From: Medicago truncatula
Taxonomy: Eukaryota > Streptophyta > Magnoliopsida > Fabales > Fabaceae
Reading direction: 5' to 3'
Assembly: GCF_003473485.1 (NCBI RefSeq)
Contig: NC_053048.1
Coordinates: 38,870,755-38,934,754 of the forward strand
Length of the DNA: 64,000 nucleotides
The position numbers were made by a program, and so were the translations under genes. Below are positions 10,984-22,711 of the stretch, piece by piece (within the stretch, counting starts at the first letter, position 1; each line of letters opens with the position of its first letter). The notes under the pieces are model-generated. The model searched no databases. It saw nothing but the letters and a program-made list of their open reading frames with translations, and was not told the origin of the DNA.

Positions 10984-12529
10984 CTATTTAAAAATTGTTA
11001 AAGAGTATTCTAAGAATACTCGTTAGCATTTACCTTTTTGTAGCAGTAAAAAATTTGTTATGCATATGCACTAATCATAATAAGAGATATTATTTCAATT
11101 TTTTGGCAGAATCTTTTGTTTTGATTCTTTATAATTAACTTTTTCTATCAAAAATCACATAGTTCTCCGCATTGTGTTCAGTTGATGTCGGATTGTCGGT
11201 GAAGTGTTATGATTCTCTCAAGCGCTGCTATGGGTTACAATAATAACAACGAGTTCGACAATATCATTAACCATTGTAGACAATTGTTCAACTCATATTT
11301 TAACAACTCTAAGATTGAATTTAAGAGGCAGGTAAATGGGGTCGCTCATGAATTAAAACAGACAGCCTCATTAAAAGCTAGCTCCCAATTGTTTATTGAT
11401 GTACAGCTTGTATTAACATTTTCCAACATTTTATTATCTAATGAAATAAGATTATGTTTTTTTCCTAACAAAATAAGCTTGAATTGCCTTTCGAAAAACC
11501 TGAATTAGTCAAAAGAAAAATAAGCTTGAAGTACACAAAAAATGACGAAAAAATCTGGTAAATTTTCTATTTCCAAAAAACATATGCCCCCAAAAGAAGC
11601 AAAGTCAAATTGAACCCATACCATAAACTTGGGAGTAAGTTAAAATACACATGTCCTGATCCAAATTTGTAGAGCTCTCTCTGTTACCCAACAATGAATA
11701 GTAGAAAACAAATTCCGATAAAAAAAATAAAAAAAGTCATCATTTTATTAATATAGTTGGCATGGCTCCACTAAGTGCCATAATTTGTATCCACTAGTCA
11801 AGCAAAATTGGTAAGATGCAGGAAAAAGACCCCAAAAATTTAAGTTCAACTTGTTATTATAAACACTCAATATTCATTGCATGTGTTAGATTCTATTTTA
11901 CTCTATGTAAAGTACAAAATTGTGTAATTTTAGCACTACCAAAAGGTTAAAAATAAGTAAAAAAAATTATTTGTAGGACTAAAATTGAACTATTATAATT
12001 TTATAAGAACAAAACATATTTAACCCTCTACTATCGTAACATTTTTGTAAATGTTACTGAAAAGTTGAAAGCAAAAATGATACAGATTCATAGGAGCAAG
12101 GATATTTTTGTAAATATCCACTACCATGGTCTTTCTATAGTTGAACAAAACTTCAGCTGGAAATTTCAAACTTTAGCGTAAATGTCTGATCATATTAACA
12201 TGAGTGAAACTCAGTAACATAATGCCATCAATTTGCTATCTATTTCATGTTAAAAATGGAAACAATTTGTGTTTTCCTAAGTAGTATGTTGGAACATAGA
12301 AATATTGAGAAAAAAATTCATATTTCATGTTAAATAAATACTAAAAAACCTCATATCAAAACATGTAAAATTGAATCTCTAGTTCACAAGTGCCTAAACA
12401 ACACTTCTAAAAAAAATAGCTGCCACCAACCTATTTTATTTAGCTACAATTAAACTTTGAAGATTGTTCACATTTTTCTTATACCTTTATTGACACCAGC
12501 CACTTCTAATCTGCATCAAATTACTATTT
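10984..12529. other. Spacer between the Stowaway MITE and the kinase gene
   Basis: Apart from the RNase H remnant, the stretch is AT-rich. A 19-bp palindrome with GAGTATTCT/AGAATACTC arms sits at 11003-11021. The last 90 bp before 12530 are the likely 3' UTR of the minus-strand kinase. Confidence 0.45.
11205..11506 (+). pseudogene. RNase H-like (RVT_3) remnant of a non-LTR retroelement
   Basis: The plus-strand frame contains residues resembling the C-terminal part of the RNase H-like domain common in plant non-LTR elements: a stretch like IINHCRQLFNSYFNNS, then EFKRQVNGVAHELKQ, matching the usual F.RRQAN.VAH.LA pattern with several substitutions, then a short tail. No upstream reverse transcriptase is present and the frame starts in the middle of the domain. 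It is read as a 5'-truncated, degraded copy. Confidence 0.5.
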
Positions 12530-15500
12530 TTACCTCCTTATTATTTCCTCAGGACTATTTTGGCCACTTTGTTTTCTCTTTTCTCTCCATGTCTCCCCCC
12601 ATTGTTTGGCCTCTGCAAGAGCTTGCTCTCTTAGTGAATCTTTAACCAAAATCATCGTTGTTTCATTGGGGGATTCGTCGTGCTCCATCTCTCCTGGGCT
12701 AACTATTTCGGATGCTTTTGGGACATATTTCTTGGATGACAAGTAATCTAGGGCAAGTACTATATCGCCTGCAGAAGGCCGGAGACGTGGATCTTCTCGA
12801 AGACACATGCGTGCCATTTCAAGGGCCATCCTTAGACCTGATATAGGGTAGTGACCTTGCAAATGTGGATCTACCAATTTTCGAAAATTCCCTTTGTCTC
12901 TGAACAATGGGCGTGCCTACACGCATTAGAAAACCGAGTTTTGTTAACAATGTTAGTTTTGCAATTAAAAGCGAAAACATAAAATGAAAACAGAAGCCGA
13001 TTTTTGAGAGTAAGAGTTGCTTATAGCTGATTAACGCAGCAAATCAAGAAATAATATATTCTTATTACTTAAATTTTGAGAAAATGTTTGCTATTAAACA
13101 AGACCACAGATGGAAAATTATAAACGTATATGTAATTACCCAATCAACAAGATGCTTGTCATGGGCACGAGTTTCATCATACGCTCTACGTCCAGTAATT
13201 AGCTCCAATAACACAACTCCAAAACTATAGATGTCAGATCTCATTGTTAATTTTCCAGTAGTTGCATACTCAGGTGCACAATAACCATGTGTTCCCATGA
13301 CTCTAGTAGCAACATATGATTGATCTCCAGTTGGACCGAATTTCGCAAGGCCGAAATCAGAAAGCTTTGGATAGAATCCTTCATCCAATAATATGTTGGA
13401 TGATTTCAAATCTCTATATATAACAGAAGGCTCCGCTTCATGGTGAAGATAATTTAGTCCTCTTGCTGCCCCTACAGCTATCCTCATTCTCGTATTCCAA
13501 TCAAGCGGTTCATTATCCGGCAAAAGATCTGCAAGTGACCCGACAAAATTGTAACTAATACAGTATAATATAAGTGGAAAGATAGATTGAGCCTTCAAAT
13601 AAATTTCCTATGAGCGTAGATAGATGGAGTAACTAGTAATAAGTAACATTTTGATGTAAAAAAAAGCTAAATGTTGCATTACATTACCATGGAGATGAGA
13701 TTCTAAGGATCCCATAGGCATGTATTCATAGACAAGAAGTCGTTGATCACCTTCCGCGCAGTAACCAATCATACTAACAAGGTTGGGATGGTGTAGAAGA
13801 GAGAGCATGAGAACCTCCACTAAAAATTCTTTCTCACCTTGGAAACCAGTTGTATCAAGTCTTTTAACAGCTACAGCCTGATCAAATGTTCCAAACCTTT
13901 TAGTTTAATAAAATAGTTAAATTGTGTTGCGGATCAGTTTATAAGCATTGCAAAGAAGAAGCATGTAAAAATCGTCCATCCTTTGAATTATACCTGACCA
14001 GTGCTACCTAGCTTTCCTTTGTAAACAGTTCCAAATCCACCTTGCCCAATAAAGGTTTCATCCCTAAAGTTTTTTGTTGCCGTCGCAAGTTCTCTGAAGG
14101 TAAATATTTGAGCTTTATTAGAAATGTCGGTATTCTCTGCTGTAGTAGCTTCTGATCTCCGTTCTGTATCAAACCATATTATGTCAACTGCAGTACATGT
14201 GTGTATAAATTTTCAAATTCAATCAAGCTTGCGATCGTCTAAGAATGAAAATTACGTACAACTCTAAACTACTGCAACGAAAGTCTAAGCAAGCTATTCC
14301 TCCTTCAATGCAAAGATAAATCATATCATGTGTTATAAAAAGGAAAGATGAATTGATAATCTAAATCGACATAAGATGTTTAAACAACAATTCTGTAACT
14401 AGACAAATTATATGTAATGTGTCCACATATCTAGGTGACTCTTTTTGGAAGCAAAATATATATTAGATTTAAGTAAAATTGAAAATCCCTTATCAATTTG
14501 TATTGTTAAGGAGACATTTAAAATATATAACATCTAGAACCAGATATAGCTGCAGGGGCGAGGGGTAGAAACTATGCAGAATATATCGTTTGGAGCTGTC
14601 TTTCAGCTCAAAACAAGCACTATATATGATTATCTTCTGAAAATTATCATGTGAAAGAATGACAGTAAAGAAATGTAACTAGAGCAAAGCAATGATAAAC
14701 TCAGCAGAAGAAATTGAGAGTTGGAGCAACAAACGAGTTTCCACGTTAAGCAGACAAACAATTAAGCAATTCATATGAAAAAGTTTCCTTCAGAATTGAT
14801 AAAAGACATGAAAGTTGAGGAGCTAAAAAAGAAGGAATTTCTGATATGAGTTGAAGCAAATATGTGCTCAACTAGGAGGACTGTTGAAAAGATTTAAAAA
14901 ATGTACCTATGACTTTAGAGCCATTGAAAAGATTTCAAAAATTCGCAAGGACTGTTTTCTTTTAAAACGAGAAGCAAAAAATACATTATTGTAGAGTTGT
15001 GTTATTTAAACATCAAAATACTAACACTGTTTATGTCTATCTCTATTTGTCTCTTACTTTTCGTCTAGTATAACTTGCACACATTTAAAAAATACACAAA
15101 AATCAAAGGGCACCGTATTTGACATCAAAATTTTGATGTTAAAACATCATTTCTTTTTATTTTATCCTGAAAAGAGTCAAATGGCATGTGATGATTCACC
15201 TTCCCATAAAGAATACTACTTCCACTGCTAGAACTTAATATTATGCTAATGCTTCTTTTGAATCGGAGTCAAGAGAGTATGAAATTTGACCCTAAACCCT
15301 AATTTGTTAGTTTGTGTATATGTATATTCTTTTGCAAATGTGTGCTTTGTCAACTCTAAACAAAAAATTACCCTATGATAACAACAACCAAGACCATTTA
15401 AGAACTATAAACACAAAATGTCATTTTTCCGATTACTCAAACTTAACAAGCCAATTTGTCTAAAATATTAACATAGTCAAAATTTATGATGGAAAACACA

Positions 15501-15774
15501 GAAAAACTGGAATTATTGAAGGATAATCTAACATAATAAATGGTTTAAACCTAAACATATCAAAATGAAATTAAAAAAAATTAACACAAATTAAAAACAA
15601 AGAAACAGTTGTAAACAAAATGAACATAATAATTAAAGATATTCTGAAAAATGTACCTAAAGATCTTCCAGAAACAGAAACAGTACTCCCAACAGATTTA
15701 AGGTTCTTTTCATCTTCCTGATCATTCTTCCCTTTTCCCTTCTTTCTAGACCCAAAACATGGGCAACGACCCAT
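12530..15774 (-). CDS. Receptor-like cytoplasmic kinase, subfamily VII (PBS1/PBL-like)
   Basis: Five coding exons join in phase: 15657-15774, 13994-14163, 13688-13877, 13140-13528 and 12530-12916, giving 417 aa. These Ser/Thr kinases act at the plasma membrane below surface receptors in immune and growth signalling. The N-terminus [16 protein letters not shown] has Gly2 for myristoylation, Cys4 and Cys6 for palmitoylation, and a basic patch. Visible motifs: glycine loop GQGGFG (79-84), ATP Lys101 in VAVK, YRDLK in place of HRD (197-201, catalytic Asp199), DFG (217-219), APE (244-246). YRD is usual for this subfamily, so the kinase is probably active. The tail after the kinase fold is charged and includes [13 protein letters not shown]. 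The start was chosen because it creates the acylation motif; the GTG codon just upstream is not a start. Closest known proteins are PBL27-like kinases; the exact ortholog is not assigned. Confidence 0.95.
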
Positions 15775-17186
15775 CACCTCTAATCACTAGAATTCAGCAC
15801 AAAAACAAAACTTTTTCTTGTCTTATTATGAAACAATGCCACAAATATAAAACCTTGAAGATACCAAACTCTGATCAGAGGTTAAAACATCATTGATGGT
15901 GTTGAATGCGACATTGTAATAACGCATTATCATTACCATAACAATGTATGATATTCATATGTGTTTGTGTTTTGGTTAACGTGGTTGTTTGTAAAAAAGA
16001 GAAGAAATTGTAGATTATGATGTGATTATTTGTAGAAATAGCAAATTTTTTTGGATTTGGATAACAAGGATTTGAGAAAATATTTAGGATTAAATTAACA
16101 CTGATGATGATGTGCATGCTCTCCAATTGTTTCGTGTCTCTTAATTTGTTTCCAAATCTGTCTTGTTATAGGTACCATATTTGTCTCTTTTGTTGTTGAT
16201 CTTCATTGCTGAAATTAAGGTTGGTGACGTATCATATTTCCAACATGTTTTTTTACTGGAAAATAGTATGTTGTTAATATATCTTCTGTTAATTTGTTAA
16301 AACTATGTTGTTATCTTTTGTTATTTGTTAAAATAAGTATGTTGTTATCTTTTGTTAATTTGTTAAAATAAATATGTTGTTAATGTTAATATAACAAAAG
16401 TGGTTTCTTTTATAATAAAAAAATAGAGTTTCCTCTAAAAAAAAAAAATGCACCATAAATCAACTTGATTTTGGTTCTATTTTACTTTACTATAATTTAT
16501 CTTATTTTTAAGAAAGAGTGCCCCGTGACACTCTTTAAAAAATTTTAATAAAGAAATCATTCTTTAAAAAAGTTTAATATTTCAATTTCTAAGATAATAA
16601 ATACACAAATTTAGATAAAATTTTACCACTTTAGGTGAGTGTTCCGGAGGTATTAGTTAGCATTTTTCTTATTTTTATTCATATAAAATATGGAAGTATT
16701 GTTATTTTATTTTTTTGTCTTGGTGTAATATTTAGTGTTTGTTTATTATCACCGCAAGTGTTTTATAATCACAGTGAACAACCATTATTTTACAAAAATT
16801 ACGGAGTGTAACTTATGCAAAATCACGATTACTCACCTAACTTTTGCAAATTCACTGTGGGTCTATGTTATATTTAAGAAAATGATCTTTAAATTGTTTA
16901 TTTCTATGTTATATTTAAGAAACTTTTAAACAAGTATTTATTAAAAGTCGATCTTCATTGATGAATTTAAGGGTAACATATCATATTACGAAGTATTAAA
17001 CAATGCAATGAACTCATCGAGTATTTACAATGCAATGAACTCAATTTTTATGTCTTTCACTCGTTTTCGATCACTGTTTGGATTGCTATATCAGGCAATG
17101 TTCTTTGTGTTAGCAACATCATTATGTAAATTGCGATGCTTCTTTTGTTTTCTCATCAATTCTTTTGGTTTTGCATGTTCTTATTA
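15775..17186. other. Kinase 5' flank and spacer
   Basis: The first few hundred bases upstream of 15774 should hold the kinase promoter and 5' UTR; no clear TATA box was chosen. The rest is AT-rich, with three near-repeats of a GTTGTTATCTTTTGTTAATTTG motif broken by AATAAGTA-like spacers (about 16270-16385). No coding frame is supported. Confidence 0.4.
16513..16672. repeat. Possible small MITE with hairpin end
   Basis: The left side is a perfect hairpin, AAAGAGTG / CACTCTTT with an 8-nt loop (16513-16536). The right side has GAGTGTTCCGGAGG followed by TTAGTTAGCATTT. A similar palindrome-plus-GTTAGCATTT string occurs at 11003-11033, suggesting a dispersed family with GAGTGTTCC-type ends. Limits and class are uncertain because no target duplication could be read. 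Confidence 0.3.
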
Positions 17187-17381
17187 GACCACCCACAATG
17201 GGGGTATTGAAAGCAAATTTAAGTAGTTGAAACTATTGGAGCTGCCTATTGAAAATGAGGAAAGAGGAGAGAGATGATGAATGGTTTCAACTAGTTGAAA
17301 ATCTGATGAGGGGGCCACGCGGCGCATTTTCATTTGCCAAGCTGAGCGCGTGCAGCACACGCGCCGACAGGGCGCGTCGCG

Positions 17382-19533
17382 TGTAACACCCCGTTTTCCC
17401 AAAATAAAAATTTCGCATAAATAATCAGAGTTTTTCAACATAAACGGAATGTCACATTCTTTTCTTAAAATCATAAACTGAATAAATAACTATTTATCCT
17501 TTAAAATTCAAATACAAGATCTTTAATACTTCGCAGCGGAATTTATTTCAATAACTAAAACAGTCTTTGGCACGAAGACCTCTTCATAAATGTCGCATAA
17601 AAATTCAATCTAAAAACATAGTCATAAATCTTCAAAAACAATACGTAAGGAATAGAAAAGCAATAACAAAGTTCCCATCCCGTTACGTATCAGAGCACCT
17701 AGGACACACGAGAAGGAAAGCTCACACGACATCAACTATTCTTGGTTACCTGTTAGTTACCCATGGTGGGCAAACAGAAGGGGTGAGATTTCACAAACAA
17801 TAATATTAAGCATATAATTCATCAATTACATTTAACAACATAAGCATCATCAATCATATTTAACAACTCATAGACAACATCATGTAATCATCATAATATT
17901 CATCATAGATAATAATATATCATAATTCACTTCTTTAATAGTTCATATAAAGAATCACAGCTTTAAACAATTTCATGATTTAACAACTTAACAACTCGAC
18001 AACTTGACAACTTGACAACTTAACCTCTTGACTATGCAACTTAATCTTCTAATCATGCATGTGGTACCAATCTTTGAGCGTAAATAGGCTCCCAGGGCAT
18101 CAAGCCCTCAACTTTATTTGAGCGTAAAAAGGCTCCCAGGGCATCAAGCCCTCAACTTAATTGAGCAAAGGCTCCAGGGCATCAAGCCCCCAACAATGAA
18201 ATGCTAATGCATGGACTCGACCTCTTAACATCTTAAATCGACAACCTCTTATATAATCCAATAATTTGGAACTTCATCATCTTAATCAACTTAGACCGAC
18301 TCATGCAGCTTAGTTAAATAACAACAGCAACACAACAGTATACAAAAACAGCATGACATAATAATATCAAATGCAAGTCAACAACGTCTCAATTATTCAC
18401 ATATAATTCAAGTAATGCATATACAATTATATCACAATATAACAACATCAAATAATAATCAACATCTTAAAACATCATATATACATATAACACTTCATCA
18501 ATCATGGACAATATCGTATTCACAACATATACATTCATATACTAATTCATCAATCATATTCAATTATTCACTGTGACCTACGTGCAGTAATTTGACTATA
18601 ACTCTAGTTCTATAAATCCTTTTGAAGTCAAACCAACGGTATTAGAAAGCTAACATTTATACCTACAACTTTCGTGTTTACACCTAAGACCAATTCTGTA
18701 CCAATCAATACCAGTTTTCATTTCAAATTCGGACAAAGTTGTGCTGAAATTCATAAAAATTCACTAAGACCTCCTTGGAGTATTTTCATCATAACTCCTA
18801 AACCAAAACTCATTTTTACGCCACACCAAAGCCATTGGAAAGCTAACAAAATTATCTACAACTTTCATGTTTACACCAAAGGCTAATTCAAAACAGAAAC
18901 GTGTGAACAAGACGCAAGAACATGAAACATGACATGCTGTCAGAGAGCAACTCGGGAAAAACACACTTTTCACCCCAAAATCCCAATTTTAACTTCCCTA
19001 TGCCCAAATTTGATCCCAAAGTTTGTCTAAACATTTATATAAATCAAAAGAGACTCAAAACCATATAAAACTTGACCAAAAACATTATTTTAGAAAATCA
19101 TCAATTAATCACTTTTAACCCTAATTCCCAAATTCTCAAAAACTAAAACCTACAACATGTTAAATCCAATTTTTAGAATCAATGACTTAAGATTATTGAA
19201 TGTTTGTCCCACCCTTACCTTATAGATGAAAATCGCAGCACTCCTAGGTCTTCCCCCTCCTCTCGGCTTTTTCTCCCTTTTCTCCAAAATTGATCGTACG
19301 TTATGTTTTTTCTAAACTAGGTTTCTCCTATTTATAACCCTAAACTCTCTAAAATCTCATAACAAACTCTCAACTCAATCTTATTTCTATTTTCAAATCT
19401 TAATCTATTAAATAACAACATAAGCCACTTAATAAATCACATAATCAAATAAATATATTTTAAACTCTTCTTAATAAATTTTAGACTCAATTAAATAATT
19501 AAATAAATCTAATAATTCAAAGAGGGCGTTACA
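17382..19533 (+). repeat. Solo LTR (2152 bp) inserted in the Harbinger left arm
   Basis: The unit starts TGTAACACCCC and ends GGGCGTTACA, a TG...CA terminal inverted repeat, and is flanked by a perfect 5-bp duplication TCGCG (17377-17381 and 19534-19538). No internal retroviral domain is present, so this is one LTR left after recombination between the two LTRs of a Ty3/gypsy-type element. The TGTAACACCC start is common in chromovirus-type LTRs; the lineage is inference. A second member in opposite orientation lies at 52279-54952. Confidence 0.88.
18073..18193. repeat. Three-copy 44-bp tandem repeat in the solo LTR
   Basis: Units start at 18073, 18117 and about 18161. Each reads TTTGAGCGTAAA, then GGCTCCCAGGGCATCAAGCC, then CTCAAC. 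The third is shorter and more diverged. The equivalent part of the second solo LTR carries a different repeat, so this array arose within this lineage. Confidence 0.85.
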
Positions 19534-19802
19534 TCGCGGAAAGGAAGACGCGGAGAGAGAAGCTTTTTTTGGATAATGCAGGACACGTGGTGCCTTCTGA
19601 TTGGCTGGCTGGATTTTTATCTTCTCAATTATTTCATTGCAAATGAATTTATTTATTTTTTTCACCAAAATTCGTAATTTTTTTTCTCTACAAATAGAGA
19701 CTTGGATCATTTGATTTGGACACAGAAAAAAAAATCATATTTTTCACTCTCTTAATCTTATAATTAGCCATTCTTTTGAAGTTTTAGTCTTTGTTTAGTG
19801 AA

Positions 19803-20957
19803 ATGGATCCCAATAATAATCAATTTAACACCCAAAATTCTTCTGATTACCCATTTGGCTATCAAAATCCCAACAATTATCAACACCCAAATCAATTTCC
19901 CAACCAACATCTTCAAAACCCAAATCAATTTCCCAACCAAAATCCTCAAAATCCAAATCAATTTTCCAATCAACATTCTCAAAACATGCATAATTTTGGA
20001 TTTGCATCAAATTTCAATCACCCATCCTCTTTTCCAAACAACTTTAATCCATAACAGAGATCTATGATGGGATATCCATCTCAAACACCACCATTTAATG
20101 GTTATATGCCAATGATGAATGAAAATTTTCAGAGTGTTGGTGAATATCTTGAATATTCAACACAAATAAATCGTGGTGGAATGGCAAGAGCTAATGAAGT
20201 CATTCCAATTGTAGAGGATACAACTCCTAAGAGCAAGAGAAATCCGCAACCAGGATGGAACACCGAACAAAATCTTGTGCTAATTAGTGGGTGGATAAAA
20301 TTTGGAACATGCAGTGTTGTCGGGAGAAACCAGACAAGTGAAGCATATTGGGGTAAAATTGCTGAGTATTGCAATGAGCATTGCTCATTCGATCCTCCGC
20401 GTGATATAATTGCTTGCCGAAACCGTTTTAATTATATGAGCAAAGTAATAAATAAATGGATTGGTGCTTATGAAAGTGTTAAGCGTTTGCAAGGAAGCGG
20501 TTGGTCGGAAGATGATGTTTTGGTAAAAGCGCAGGAATTATTTGCATGTGGGAAGAATGTTCAATTTACTTTAAAGGAAGAATGGCGCGCTCTCCGTGAT
20601 CAACCATGTTATGGTAGCCAAATGGGAGGAAATGTTGGGTCAGGAAGTAGTGGATCTAAGAGATCTCACGAGGACTCTGTAAGATCTAGTGCTCGTCCAA
20701 TGAGTAGGGAGGCAGCTAAAAGAAAAGGTAAAAAGAAAAGTAAGGACGCTGATGGCTTGGAGCAGGTGGAAAAGGAGTGGGTTCAATTCAAAGAAATCAA
20801 GGCGCATGAGATTGAACAATTGAAAGAGTTCAACTCGAATCAACAGGAGAAAAAAAGATTGAAGAAAATGAAACTGTATGTAAAGTTAAGTTCCGAAGAG
20901 CATCTTGATGACCGGAAAAAAGCGTTGTTGGAGGAGTTGGAGCGTGAGCTGTTTTGA
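19803..20957 (+). pseudogene. Harbinger ORF1 (SANT/Myb-like DNA-binding protein), one in-frame stop
   Basis: The reading frame runs from the ATG at 19803 to a TGA at 20955-20957, 385 codons, with a single in-frame TAA at 20052-20054. Before the stop lies a Gln/Asn/Pro-rich region with tandem NPNQFPNQ-type units; after it, the trihelix/SANT-like domain (WNTEQNLVLISGWIKFG..., about residues 157-250), then a Lys-rich, coiled C-terminal part ending ALLEELERELF. In PIF/Harbinger elements this protein binds the element ends and helps bring the transposase into the nucleus. A re-start at the ATG at 20064 would yield a 297-aa protein keeping the whole DNA-binding region, so function may persist; that is inference. 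The stop is consistent with one base change from a Gln codon. Confidence 0.85.
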
Positions 20958-21001
20958 AATTAATTTCAGTCAAATATTTGTTTGTATTCGGTCAAAATTG
21001 C

Positions 21002-21168
21002 CAGTGTTGTCTAGTTTCCAATGTTTATTTTAATAATTGTCAGTGTTGTCTAGTCCTCAATGTTTACTTTAATAAGTGTTAGTGTTGTCTAGTCCCTAAT
21101 GTTTACTTTAATAAATGTCAGTGTTGTCTAGTCCTCAGTGATAGTCCCTAGTGTTGTCTAGTCCCCCG
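21002..21168. repeat. 39-bp tandem repeat between the Harbinger genes
   Basis: Four units of 39 bp plus a partial one start with AGTGTTGTCTAGT (21002, 21041, 21080, 21119, 21150). Each continues with a CCTCAATGTTTACTTTAATAA-like stretch. It lies between the end of ORF1 and the transposase promoter. Confidence 0.85.
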
Positions 21169-21340
21169 TGACTTATTTGACATATTATTTGCTTTAATAA
21201 TTATGCCCACTGTGTGCCCATTATTTCACATACTATTTGCTTGCTTTAATAATTATCTCCACTTTTTGCTTTAATACAATACAATAACTTATTTCAAATC
21301 CGTCAGTGTCCACCGCACAATTTACTTATATATAGGGACT

Positions 21341-21415
21341 CATATCTACTTCTAATTTCACAAATCTCATTCATATCTACTTCCAATTTCACAAATCTCA
21401 TTCATATCTACTTCC
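21341..21415. repeat. 31-bp tandem repeat in the transposase 5' leader
   Basis: Two and a half units of CATATCTACTTCYAATTTCA plus CAAATCTCATT start at 21341, 21372 and 21403. They lie directly downstream of a TATATATA box (21327-21334) and end 16 bp before the transposase ATG, so they form most of its predicted 5' leader. Confidence 0.8.
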
Positions 21416-21430
21416 AAAAAAAAACTCTCA

Positions 21431-22711
21431 ATGGACCCTTTTGATATCGAAACCTGCTTCCAAAAACGTGATGTTGAAGACACTTATATCGTCAACCGAT
21501 TTATTCAGCGTCGAAAAAAATTAGAGGAAGGTAGTGCATCTCGTACTAGAAAATATTTTAATAGAGATCATGCAGCGGCAAACCAAAGACTAATTGACGA
21601 CTACTTTGCTAATGAGCCTACATACGACAATGCAATATTTCGTCGTCGGTACCGGATGCAAAAACATGTTTTCCTTCGAATCGTTGGAGACCTTTCAAGT
21701 AGTGATAACTACTTCACCCAACGAGTTGATGCAGCCAATAAAGAAGGTATATCACCGTTAGCAAAATGTACCACAGCAATGCGAATGTTAGCATATGGTG
21801 TGGCAGCAGATGCGGTCGATGAATACATCAAAATAGGAAGTAGTACAGCATTGGAGTGCTTACTTAGATTCTGCAAAGGAATCATACGACTGTATGAGCA
21901 AGTGTACTTGAGAGCACCAACCCAAGATGACCTGCAAAAAATACTACATGTTAGTGAAATGCAGGGGTTCCTAGGGATGATCGGGAGTATTGACTGCATG
22001 CACTGGGAGTGGAAAAATTGTCCTAAAGGATGGGAATGTCAATTCACCTGGGGGGATAAGGGAACCACAACAGTTATTCTTGAAGCAGTTGCATCTCATG
22101 ATCTATGGATCTGGCATGCCTTTTTTGGATGTCCGGGAATGTTGAACGATATAAACGTTCTAGACCGGTCACCAGTGTTTGATGATGTGGAACAGGGAAA
22201 GGCTCCAAGGGTGAATTACTTTGTGAATCAACGTCCCTATAATATGACATACTATCTAGCTGATGATATCTACCCTTCTTATCCAACTTTCGTCAAATCG
22301 ATTCGACTTCCTCAAAGTGAACCCGATAAGTTATTTGCAAAACATCAGGAGGCATGTCGGAAGGACATTGAACGTGCTTTTGGAGTGCTTCAAGCTCGAT
22401 TTAAAATCATCCGTGAACCAGCTCGCTTGTGGGACATAGCCGATTTGGGTATCATCATGAGGTCATGCATCATATTACATAATATGATTGTTGAGGATGA
22501 ACGAGATACATATGCTCAACGTTGGACCGATTTTGAGCAATCTGATGGAAGTGAATCCAGTACACCGCAACCATACTCCACCGAGGTGTTACCCACTTTT
22601 GCAAATCATGTGCGTGCTAGATCCGAGTTGCGTGATCCAAATGTTCATCACGAATTGCAAGCAGATCTAGTGAAGCACATATGGACAAAGTTTGGAATGT
22701 ATAGTGATTGA
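21431..22711 (+). CDS. PIF/Harbinger DDE transposase, intact frame
   Basis: A single uninterrupted exon codes for 426 aa, close to the usual length of plant Harbinger transposases. It shows the DDE_4-type nuclease core: Asp188 in GSIDCMHW, Asp in LNDINVLD (240) and in LADDIYP (278-279), and Glu314 in DIERAFGVLQARFKI. The N-terminal third carries a basic region (RFIQRRKK). Together with ORF1 it would cut the element at its ends and insert it into TTA sites in the nucleus. A TATATATA box at 21327-21334, about 100 bp upstream of the ATG, gives it its own promoter. No frameshift or stop was seen, so it could still supply activity in trans to related MITEs; that is inference. Confidence 0.93.
   Translation: MDPFDIETCFQKRDVEDTYIVNRFIQRRKKLEEGSASRTRKYFNRDHAAANQRLIDDYFANEPTYDNAIFRRRYRMQKHVFLRIVGDLSSSDNYFTQRVDAANKEGISPLAKCTTAMRMLAYGVAADAVDEYIKIGSSTALECLLRFCKGIIRLYEQVYLRAPTQDDLQKILHVSEMQGFLGMIGSIDCMHWEWKNCPKGWECQFTWGDKGTTTVILEAVASHDLWIWHAFFGCPGMLNDINVLDRSPVFDDVEQGKAPRVNYFVNQRPYNMTYYLADDIYPSYPTFVKSIRLPQSEPDKLFAKHQEACRKDIERAFGVLQARFKIIREPARLWDIADLGIIMRSCIILHNMIVEDERDTYAQRWTDFEQSDGSESSTPQPYSTEVLPTFANHVRARSELRDPNVHHELQADLVKHIWTKFGMYSD

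Noticed and set aside
15775..15777. GTG as alternative start giving an extra residue on the kinase
   Set aside because: Plant nuclear genes use ATG; the ATG at 15774 gives the Gly2/Cys acylation motif.
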